A program made the position numbers and the translations under genes. From the NCBI RefSeq assembly GCF_017876575.1, contig NZ_JAGIOE010000001.1, positions 3,576,443-3,640,442 of the forward strand: a stretch of DNA of 64,000 bases. Direction: 5' to 3'. Every line of letters starts with the position of its first letter. The stretch's first letter is position 1. A model generated the notes under the pieces. It worked only from the letters and a program-made list of their open reading frames with translations, ran no database searches and was not told the origin of the DNA. Shown in pieces: positions 37,433 to 45,300 of this stretch. The DNA is from Paeniglutamicibacter psychrophenolicus (GTDB lineage: Bacteria; Actinomycetota; Actinomycetes; Actinomycetales; Micrococcaceae).

Positions 37433-38539
37433 ATGACACTTTATGCTGCGGACACCTCCGACCCCGAAAAGGCACGGGACCTTTCCGCAGACTTCTCGGA
37501 ACGGCTCGAGGCCTTGCTCTCGGAATTCCTTGCAGAACAACATGAAGCCATCTCGGACATCGCCCCGGCGGCGGCGGAAATCGTCACCGCGATCGACGAG
37601 CTGACACGCGGCGGAAAGCGCCTGCGTCCGCTGTTCGCCTTCTGGGGGTACCTGGGGGCCGGAGGCGATGCCCAGGCCACAGACATCGTGCAGGCCGGTG
37701 CCGCACTGGAACTATTCCAGGCCGCGGCCCTGATCCATGACGACCTCATCGACCGCTCCGACACCCGCCGCGGACAGCCCAGCATGCACCGGCGCTTCGA
37801 GTCCCTGCACCGCGCCTCGGGCTGGCACAGGGACGCCCCGCGCTTTGGCGAGGCCGCCTCGATCCTCGCCGGGGACCTGTGCCTTTCGCTGAGCGAACAG
37901 CTCTTCGCCACCATCCAGCCGCTGGTGCCCGAGGCCCGTACCATCTTTGACCGCATGCGCGCGCAGGTCATGGCCGGCCAATACCTTGATGTCCTGGAGG
38001 AGTCTGCCGGGCCCGCCTACGGGCCCGCCGAAGCGGTCAAGCGCGCCCGCACCATCGTGCGCTACAAGTCCGCCAAGTACTCCGTGGAAAATCCCACGCT
38101 GCTCGGCGGCGCGCTGGCGGGGGCTTCGTCCGACCTGCTGGAGCAGTATTCCCGGTTTGCCCTGCCGCTGGGCGAGGCCTTCCAGTTGCGCGACGACGTC
38201 CTGGGCGTCTTTGGCGATCCGGCGATCACCGGCAAGCCGGCCGGCGACGACCTGCGCGAAGGCAAGCGCACCGAGATCATCGCGCACGCGCTGACCCTTG
38301 CCTCGCCGGCGGACCAGGAGTTCATCCAATCGCGGCTGGGTGCCGACGACCTGCGCGAGGACGAGGTCACCCGCATGAGTGCGTTGCTTGAGTCGTGCGG
38401 CGCGCTGGCGGCCACCGAGGCCTCCATCGCCGAGCTCTCCGAGCAGGGCCTGGCCGCCCTGGACCGGCTCACCGTCACCCCGCTGGCACGCCACGGGCTG
38501 CGCACCCTGGGCCTGGCGGCAATTCGCCGGACCTCGTAG
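37433..38539 (+). CDS. Trans-isoprenyl diphosphate synthase
   Basis: Builds isoprenoid diphosphates (geranylgeranyl or longer) from IPP and allylic diphosphates. The 368-aa protein has GGKRLRPLFAFWGY, the first Asp-rich motif in ALIHDDLIDRSDTRRGQPS (DDxxD) and the second in QLRDDVLGVFGDP. In actinobacteria such enzymes serve menaquinone side chains or carotenoids; the residues before the first motif are small/medium (ELFQAAALIH), and product length cannot be settled from sequence. The ATG at 37433 is chosen; a TTG at 37409 is possible. A terminator follows. Confidence 0.9.
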   Translation: MTLYAADTSDPEKARDLSADFSERLEALLSEFLAEQHEAISDIAPAAAEIVTAIDELTRGGKRLRPLFAFWGYLGAGGDAQATDIVQAGAALELFQAAALIHDDLIDRSDTRRGQPSMHRRFESLHRASGWHRDAPRFGEAASILAGDLCLSLSEQLFATIQPLVPEARTIFDRMRAQVMAGQYLDVLEESAGPAYGPAEAVKRARTIVRYKSAKYSVENPTLLGGALAGASSDLLEQYSRFALPLGEAFQLRDDVLGVFGDPAITGKPAGDDLREGKRTEIIAHALTLASPADQEFIQSRLGADDLREDEVTRMSALLESCGALAATEASIAELSEQGLAALDRLTVTPLARHGLRTLGLAAIRRTS

Positions 38540-38557
38540 GAGCAGGCAGGCACGAGA

Positions 38558-38605
38558 AAAGCGACGGCCCCCATCCCCGGATCATCCGGGTGGGGGCCGT
38601 CGCTT
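38558..38605. terminator. Two-way terminator hairpin
   Basis: AAGCGACGGCCCCC at the left arm pairs with GGGGGCCGTCGCTT at 38592-38605; the stem continues with a small bulge to CCGG at the loop. It lies between the convergent ends of the polyprenyl synthase and Rv2175c-like genes, with A-run and T-rich flanks for both directions. Confidence 0.8.
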
Positions 38606-38654
38606 CTTGGTCGAGTTCGGGGCTATGCACCGGGCAGGTGCACCGCGGTGACTG

Positions 38655-39011
38655 CTACCAGCTCAACGCCTGGGCGCGGCGGCGGATCTCGGTCTTGCGT
38701 CCGGCGCGCAGTGCGTCCATGGGCGTGCCGTTCAGGGATTCGTCGGGGGTGAAGAGCCACACCAGCAGCTCCTCGTCCTCGTAGCCGGAGTCAACGAGCA
38801 CCGAGATCGTGCCCTTGAGGCTCTCGACAATGCCCCCGTCGATCACGAAGGCGGCGGGTACGCTGCGGATGTTTCGCTTGCCCACGCGCACGGCAATGAT
38901 GGCGCGCTCGTCGATCAGGCTATGGACCCTTTTGATGGAAACGTCCAGCGCTTCGGCAAGGTCGGGCAGGGGCAGCCAGTCGGCCACTAGGTTCTCAAGA
39001 TTGCTCACCAT
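38655..39011 (-). CDS. Rv2175c-like DNA-binding protein
   Basis: A 118-aa protein resembling mycobacterial Rv2175c, a winged-helix DNA-binding protein phosphorylated by PknL. It opens with a helix-turn-helix region (LPLPDLAEALDVSIKRVHSLIDE), then the wing KRNIRSVPAAFVIDG and a C-terminal helical part (GTISVLVDSGYEDEELLVWLF, DALRAGRKTEIRRRAQALSW) that is a hallmark of the family. The start at 39011 is preferred; upstream in-frame codons at 39026 and 39149 lie in the promoter region of the divergent LysM gene. In mycobacteria it also neighbours a polyprenyl synthase gene, as here. Confidence 0.85.
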   Translation of the reverse strand: MVSNLENLVADWLPLPDLAEALDVSIKRVHSLIDERAIIAVRVGKRNIRSVPAAFVIDGGIVESLKGTISVLVDSGYEDEELLVWLFTPDESLNGTPMDALRAGRKTEIRRRAQALSW

Positions 39012-39072
39012 TCCAGCGTGCCACATCCTTGGGTGGTTCAGGAGCCATATGAATGATTTCTTCGTGGGATCT

Positions 39073-39101
39073 TTCACAAATTCCACTCTGTGGTGTAAAT
39101 T
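39073..39101 (+). promoter_or_regulatory. Promoter of the LysM-transglycosylase gene
   Basis: TTCACA (39073-39078), a 17-base spacer and TAAATT (39096-39101). The spacer contains CCAC-TCT-GTGG, a small palindrome that could be an operator. Transcription would begin near 39108, leaving a leader of about 105 bases before the start codon. Confidence 0.6.
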
Positions 39102-39135
39102 CACATTAGTCACACCTGCACCATGAGTCACAACA

Positions 39136-39168
39136 CGCACATGGGCCACAACCCATGTGCGTTCTTTT
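39136..39168 (+). promoter_or_regulatory. Terminator-like hairpin in the LysM gene leader
   Basis: CGCACATGGG (39136-39145), a six-base loop and CCCATGTGCG (39152-39161) form a perfect 10-bp stem followed by TTCTTTT. It sits inside the predicted leader, 45 bases before the start codon, where an intrinsic terminator would act as an attenuator. It does not match a riboswitch class that I recognise, and the leader is too short for the c-di-AMP (ydaO) type. Confidence 0.55.
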
Positions 39169-39212
39169 GCGACCGAACGATTCGTCCTTGCCCCAACCTA
39201 AAGGATCGCTCC

Positions 39213-40742
39213 ATGTCCCTTGCACACAACAATCGCGTCAGAGCCATTGGCAGCGCCGTAGCCACGGTCGCAATCCCTGCAGTTGTCCTTGGTTCCCTGG
39301 CACTCCCGGCCGAGGCAGCACCGCTGCCCACCCGTGATGCCCTGGCACCCAAGGCCGCCACCCCGGCCATGGTCAAGGCAGCCGAGGCACGAATCAGCGC
39401 CCACCTGGTCGCCTCCCACGTTCCCGGTTCGGTGATCCCGCTGACCAAGAAGAGCGGCACCGTCACCGTCAAGCAGAACGACACTCTTTCGCACATCTCC
39501 GTGCGCACCGGGGTCTCGGTTTCCGAGCTCAAGAAGATCAACAAGCTTTCCTCCGACCTGATCAAGCCCGGAGACGTGCTGCGCCTGGGCGGCAGCGACG
39601 CACGCGCCGCATCCCCCAAGGCCTCCACGAACAATGCACGCACCTCCGCCAAGCCGGCACAGACCTACAAGGTCGCCGACGGCGACGTCATGGGCGCGAT
39701 CGCCACGAAGCTTGGCGTATCCCTGGACGAGGTCCGCGACTCCGCGGGCAACCCCGCCAAGGACACCATCTATGTCGGCCAGGTGCTGCACTTCGGTTCC
39801 AAGGGCTCATCGTCCCCGTCCAAGTCCGCGCCCAAGGGCAACGGCGCCTCCGCGCACGGAACCTACACCGTGAAGTCGGGCGACACCCCCTCGATGATCG
39901 CCATCCGGCACAATATGTCGGTCTCCGCCTTCATGAAGCTGAACGACCTGTCCAACGGCGACATCATCCGCCCGGGCGACAAGCTGAAGATCAGCGGCGC
40001 GCCGGCCGCACAGTCGTCACCCAAGGCATCGGCCGCACCCAAGGCCCCATCCGGCGGCTCCAGCTACACCGTGGTATCCGGCGACACCCTGGGCCACATT
40101 GCGTTGAAGACCGGGACCCCGCTGAACACCATCCTGCGCCTGAACCCGTCGGTGACCTACTCCACCGTCCTGCAGATCGGGCGGACGCTGAAGGTCAACG
40201 GCAACGGCGCCTCCTCACCGAAGTCCTCCTCGGACGTGAACCCGACCAGCTCGAAGCCGCTGGTGGGCAACACGTTCCTGGGACGCACCTACAAGTCGGA
40301 CGTGGTCGGTTCGGCAAACGACAACAAGCGCGAGCTGCTCTCCCGCAACCTGCCCTCCCCCGCGGCCATGCAGGCCATGGTGGCCAGCACCGCCCGCCAG
40401 ATGGGCGTCGATCCCTCCCTGGCCCAGGCCCATGCCTTCCAGGAGTCCGGCTTCAGGATGAACGCCGTCTCCCCGGCGAACGCCGTGGGCGTCATGCAGG
40501 TCATCCCCGCGGCCGGGGAATGGGCCTCGGGACTGGTGGGGCGCAAGCTGGACCTGCTGGACCCGCAGGACAACGTCACCGCCGGTGTCGCGATCATCCG
40601 CGCGCACCAGCGCTCGGCACCGTCGATCGAGCTGGGCATCGCCTACTACTACCAGGGCGCGGCCGGAGTGAAGCGCAACGGCATGTACGCGGACACCAAG
40701 AACTACGTCGCCAGCATCCTGGCACACCGGAAGAAGTTCTAG
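39213..40742 (+). CDS. Secreted LysM-repeat lytic transglycosylase
   Basis: A 509-aa exported peptidoglycan hydrolase. Residues 1-35 form a Sec signal (RVRAIGSAVATVAIPAVVLGSLALPAEAAP, Ala-x-Ala site). Four LysM repeats follow at about residues 85-132, 149-194, 215-260 and 285-330 (for example VKQNDTLSHISVRTGVSVSEL and YTVVSGDTLGHIALKTGT), joined by Ser/Lys/Ala linkers. The C-terminal SLT domain (about 385-509) has the catalytic Glu in AHAFQESGFRMNAVS and the AVGVMQVIPA motif. The ATG follows AAAGGATCG. In actinobacteria such hydrolases are often controlled by MtrA (encoded in this window) or by leader RNAs. Confidence 0.93.
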   Translation: MSLAHNNRVRAIGSAVATVAIPAVVLGSLALPAEAAPLPTRDALAPKAATPAMVKAAEARISAHLVASHVPGSVIPLTKKSGTVTVKQNDTLSHISVRTGVSVSELKKINKLSSDLIKPGDVLRLGGSDARAASPKASTNNARTSAKPAQTYKVADGDVMGAIATKLGVSLDEVRDSAGNPAKDTIYVGQVLHFGSKGSSSPSKSAPKGNGASAHGTYTVKSGDTPSMIAIRHNMSVSAFMKLNDLSNGDIIRPGDKLKISGAPAAQSSPKASAAPKAPSGGSSYTVVSGDTLGHIALKTGTPLNTILRLNPSVTYSTVLQIGRTLKVNGNGASSPKSSSDVNPTSSKPLVGNTFLGRTYKSDVVGSANDNKRELLSRNLPSPAAMQAMVASTARQMGVDPSLAQAHAFQESGFRMNAVSPANAVGVMQVIPAAGEWASGLVGRKLDLLDPQDNVTAGVAIIRAHQRSAPSIELGIAYYYQGAAGVKRNGMYADTKNYVASILAHRKKF

Positions 40743-40764
40743 GCACTCCTTCGCACCACGCAGA

Positions 40765-40806
40765 CAGGTGGGGCCCGGTTCCTTTCCAGGAACCGGGCCC
40801 CACCTG
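40765..40806. terminator. Strong 18-bp terminator hairpin
   Basis: CAGGTGGGGCCCGGTTCC (40765-40782), loop TTTCCA, and its exact complement (40789-40806), ending CTTGT. It lies between the convergent LysM-transglycosylase and pdtaS genes and can serve both. Confidence 0.85.
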
Positions 40807-40832
40807 CTTGTCGTTGGCTTGCGTGCCTGGCC

Positions 40833-42308
40833 TTAGCGCCTGGCGGCGACCGGCAACTCGATCACGACCCGGGTCCCGGGTCCCGAGCGGTCCTCCCAGT
40901 GGATGTTCCCGCTCAGTTCGCTGGTGACCAGGGTGCGCACGATCTGCAGCCCCAGGCCCTCGGTGCGCGGGCCTGCGGGCAGCCCCACCCCGTCGTCGGA
41001 AATGGCCACGCGCAGGATGTCCTCCCCCACGGCGTTGCGCTTGCGTTCGGCGGCCAGCTGGACGGTGCCGTCGCGCTCGGCCAGCCCGTGCTCCACGGCG
41101 TTGGTGACCAGCTCGTTGATAACCAGCGAGAGCGGTGTTGCCAGCTCCGCCGGCAGGTGCCCGAAGGCCCCGGTCTTCTCGGTCATCACCTTCTGCCCGG
41201 GCGAGGCGATTTCCACGATCATCCGGAACTGGCGGTCGATCAGCTCGTCGAAGTCCACGTTCTCGCTCAGGCCCTGCGAGAGGGTCTCGTGCACCGCCGC
41301 AATCGTGGCGACCCGGCGCATGGCCTGGTCCAGGCCCGCCCGGCCCTCCTCGGACTTCATCCGGCGCGACTGCATGCGCAGCAGCGCCGCTACGGTCTGC
41401 AGGTTGTTTTTCACCCGGTGGTGGATCTCCCGGATGGTGGCGTCCTTGGACACCAGTTCCTTCTCGCGGCGGCGCAGCTCGCTCACGTCGCGGCACAGCA
41501 CCAGGGCGCCGTAGCGCCCCTTGGCGTTGCGCAGCGGGATCGCGCGCAGCGACAGCGTTACGCCCATCGACTCGATCTCGGTGCGCCAGGGCATCTTGCC
41601 CGAGACCACCAGGGGCAGCGCCTCGTCGGTCAGCCGGCGGTCCTTGACCAGGGACATCGTCGCCTCGGAGAGCGAGACGCCCTCCAGGGTCGCCGCGGCC
41701 CCCAGCCGGCGGTAGGCCGAGACCGCGTTGGGGCTGGCGTACTGCACCACCGCATCGGCATCCAGCCGGATGAATCCGTCACCCACGCGCGGGGCGCCGC
41801 GCCGCGAACCGGTGGGCGTGGCGAAGTCGGGCCACAGCCCGCGGGTGCACATGCGCAGCAGGTCCTCGGCGCATTGCCGGTAGGTCAGCTCCAGCCGCGA
41901 GGGCAGGCGCGAGCCGGAAAGGTCGAAGTGCACCGAGAGCACCGCCAGGGTGCGCCCGTTGCGCACCAGCGGCACGGCCTCGATGAGCATCGAGTGCTCA
42001 CCGGGCCGCACCGTGCCGGCGTCCGAACGCACGATGTCCTGGGTCTGCCAGGCCTGCTCGACCAGCGGCTTGAGGTCCTTGCGGATCCGCTCCCCGACGA
42101 AGTCCGTGTGGAACACGGTGTGCGAGGTGGAGGGACGCACATGGGCCAGGGCCTTGTACGTCCCCTCCGGGACCGGGAACCACAACACCAAATCGGCGAA
42201 AGCCAGGTCGGCGATGAGTTGCCAGTCCCCCACCAAAAGGTGGATCCAATCCTCATCCCCCGGACCAAAGTCGGCGCTCTGGCGTAGCTGGTCCGTGAAG
42301 ATGGCCAT
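40833..42308 (-). CDS. pdtaS: Sensor histidine kinase PdtaS
   Basis: A 491-aa cytosolic sensor kinase of the HWE/HisKA_2 type; in mycobacteria PdtaS phosphorylates PdtaR, an ANTAR antiterminator that acts on RNA. The N-terminal GAF-like domain (about 1-150) and a PAS domain (about 165-285, RLDADAVVQYASPNAVSAYRRLG) precede the dimerisation helix with the phospho-His in IREIHHRVKNNLQTVAALL. The ATPase domain has LVINELVTNAVEHGL, ISDDGVGLPAG and TEGLGLQIVRTLV. The ATG follows GGAGGTAAT. It starts only five bases after gdh, so it is probably cotranscribed with it. No pdtaR is in the window. Confidence 0.92.
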   Translation of the reverse strand: MAIFTDQLRQSADFGPGDEDWIHLLVGDWQLIADLAFADLVLWFPVPEGTYKALAHVRPSTSHTVFHTDFVGERIRKDLKPLVEQAWQTQDIVRSDAGTVRPGEHSMLIEAVPLVRNGRTLAVLSVHFDLSGSRLPSRLELTYRQCAEDLLRMCTRGLWPDFATPTGSRRGAPRVGDGFIRLDADAVVQYASPNAVSAYRRLGAAATLEGVSLSEATMSLVKDRRLTDEALPLVVSGKMPWRTEIESMGVTLSLRAIPLRNAKGRYGALVLCRDVSELRRREKELVSKDATIREIHHRVKNNLQTVAALLRMQSRRMKSEEGRAGLDQAMRRVATIAAVHETLSQGLSENVDFDELIDRQFRMIVEIASPGQKVMTEKTGAFGHLPAELATPLSLVINELVTNAVEHGLAERDGTVQLAAERKRNAVGEDILRVAISDDGVGLPAGPRTEGLGLQIVRTLVTSELSGNIHWEDRSGPGTRVVIELPVAARR

Positions 42309-42313
42309 GGATA

Positions 42314-45300
42314 TTACCTCCGTACGATGGAACGCAACAGCCGCAGCGCGACCGACAGGGACGCCATGTCATCGCGTTCCAGCCGGTTCACTTCCGCGAA
42401 CATGTTCTGTGCACGATCAAGGTTAGCCGCGTTCGCCTCCAACCACGCAGCCACACGCACGGCCGGGTCGCTTTCCCCCGGATCCGTGAAGGCAACGACG
42501 TCGCGGGTGAAGTCGATGATGGTCGAGTACAGGTCATCGCGCAGCGCGGCGCGGGCCAGTGCCTTCCACCTGTCGTCGCGCGGCAGCGAAGTGATCCGCT
42601 CCAGCAGCGAGTCGACGCCGAAGCGGTCGTAGAGCACGTAGTAGACCTTGGCCAGCTCGGTCGCATCGGCCCCGGTGCGGGCCGCGGCCGTGGCGATGTC
42701 CAGCAGCGCGAAGGACTCGAACTGGACGGCCCAGCGGGTCGCCAGCGCCTCGTCCAGGCCCCAGCCCTTGCCCTCGGTCGTCCAGGTCGCGACGCGCTCG
42801 GCATCGACCCCGCGCAGCAGCGATCCGACCTCCGGGCGCAGCGCCCGCACGGTCGGGGCCAGTGCGGCCACGGCGTCGTCGACGTCCTGTTCGCGGTCCA
42901 CGTGGTGGACGTACCAGCGCGTGGCCCGGTCCAGCAGCCGGCGCATGTCCAGGTGCAGGCGGCACCAGTGCGTGGAGTCGAAGGAGGCCGGCAGCGCGTT
43001 GATCGCGTCGATCTCGGTGTCCAGCGAGTAGATCTCCCGCAGCGCCACGAACGCCTTGGCGACCTGCGCCTCGTCGGCCCCGGTCTCCTCCATCACGCGG
43101 AACGCGTAGGTGGTGCCGCCGACGTTGACCATGTCGTTGGCCACCACGGTGGCGATGATCTCGCGGCGCAGCGGGTGGGAGTCGAGCTCCGCCCCGAACT
43201 GCTCGGCCAGCTGCACCGGGAAGTAGTTGCGCAGCGTCTTGGCGAAGTGCGGGTCGTCGGGCAGGTCGGACGCCGCCAGGGCGCCGGCCAGCTGGATCTT
43301 CGCGTAGGCCACGAGCACCGCCAGTTCCGGTGCGGTCAGCGTTCCCCCGGCGGCCAGGCGCGCCTCGAGTACCGCGGTGGAGGGCAGGAACTCCAGCTTC
43401 CGGTCAAGGTCGGCATGCTCCTCGAGCCAGTCCATGAGGCGTTCGAACGCCGGGGACCAGCTGGTGAGCTCCTGCTTGTCGTTGAGCAGCAGCACGTTCT
43501 GGTCGAAGTTGGTCTTCAGCACCAGGCGGGCGACCTCGTCGGTCATCGAGTGCAGGAAGGCGGCGCGCTCGGAAGCCTCCAGCTTCCCCGCCACGACCAT
43601 GCGGTCCACGAAGATCTTGATGTTGACCTCGTGGTCCGAGCAGTCGACGCCCGCGGAGTTGTCGATGGCGTCGGTGTTCAGGATGACCCCGTGCAGCGCC
43701 GCCTCGATGCGGCCGCGCTGGGTCATGCCCAGGTTGCCGCCCTCGCCGATGACCCGGGCGCGGATCTGCTCGCCGTTGACGCGGATCGCGTCGTTGGCGC
43801 GGTCCCCGACCTCGGCGTGGGACTCGTCGGCGGCCTTGACATAGGTGCCGATGCCGCCGTTGTACAGCAGGTCGACAGGTGCGCCCAGGATGGCCTTGAG
43901 CAGTTCGTTGGGGGCCATGGAGCTGACCGTGGCGCCCAGGCCCAGGGCCTGGCGCACCTCGGGGGAAATCGGGATGGACTTCAGGGAACGGGAGTGCACC
44001 CCGCCGCCGGCCGAGATCAGGTCCTTGTTGTAGTCGGCCCAGGAGGAACGGGGCAGCTCGAACAGGCGCGCGCGCTCGTCGAACGCGGCCCCCGGCTCCG
44101 GGTTCGGGTCCAGGAAGATGTCGCGGTGGTCGAAGGCGGCCAGCAGCTTGACGGTGCGGGTGCGCAGCATGCCGTTGCCGAACACGTCCCCGGACATGTC
44201 GCCCACGCCGGCGGCGGTGAACTCCTGGGTCTGGGTGTCCACGCCGAACTCGAAGAAGTGGCGCTTGACCGACTCCCAGGCACCGCGGGCGGTGATGCCC
44301 ATGGCCTTGTGGTCGTAGCCCACCGAACCGCCCGAGGCGAAGGCGTCGCCCAGCCAGTGGCCGCGCTCCTCGGAGATGGCGTTGGCGGTGTCGGAGAACG
44401 ATGCGGTGCCCTTGTCGGCGGCGACCACCAGGTAGGTGTCGTCCCCGTCCAGGCGCACCACGTTGGCCGGCGGCACGACCTTCTCGCCGTTCTCGTCGAC
44501 CACCAGGTTGTCGGTGATTTCCAGCAGCGAGCGGATGAAGATGCGGTAGGAGGCCTTGCCCTCTTCCATCCAGCCGGAGCGGTCCACGGCCGGGTTGGGA
44601 AGCTGCTTGGCGTAGAAGCCGCCCTTGGCGCCGGTGGGCACGATCACGGCGTTCTTGACCATCTGTGCCTTGACCAGGCCCAGGACCTCGGTGCGGAAGT
44701 CCTCGCGGCGGTCACTCCAGCGCAACCCGCCGCGGGCGACCTCGCCGAAGCGCAGGTGCACGCCCTCGATGCGCGGGGAGCAGACCCAGATCTCGTACTT
44801 GGGGCGAGGGAAGGGCGCGTCGGTGATCTTGCCGGGCAGCAGCTTGAAGGCCAGCGCCGCCGGATCGATGTAGTAGTTGGTGCGCAGCGTGGCCTCGATG
44901 ACGTTCACGAAGCGGCGCAGCAGCTTGTCGGCATCCAGCGTCGGGACCTTGTCCAGGGCCTCGTTGAGCACCTCGTGGGCGGCCTCGATGGCGGCGGCGG
45001 ATTCCTCGGGGGTCAGGGCCGGGTCGAAGGTGCCCTCGAAGAGCGCGATGATCCCGTGGGTGACCTCCGGGTTGGCGACCAGGGTGTCGGAGATGAACGT
45101 GTAGGAGGTGGAGACACCCAGCTGGTGCAGGTAGCGGGAGTAGGCGCGCAACAGCCCGACCTGCTTCCAGGAAACCGATTCGAGCAGCACCAGGCGGTTC
45201 ATGTGGTCGGATTCGGCCGCGCCGGTGACCACCGCGGAGTAGGCGTCGGCCAGCAGGGCCTCGGCGTCCATCGGGTCGATCCCGGCCGGGAACTTCAGGC

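Noticed and set aside
39102-39212. c-di-AMP (ydaO) riboswitch upstream of the LysM hydrolase
   Set aside because: The leader is only about 105 bases and lacks the size and conserved segments of that class; only a single hairpin plus T-run is visible.
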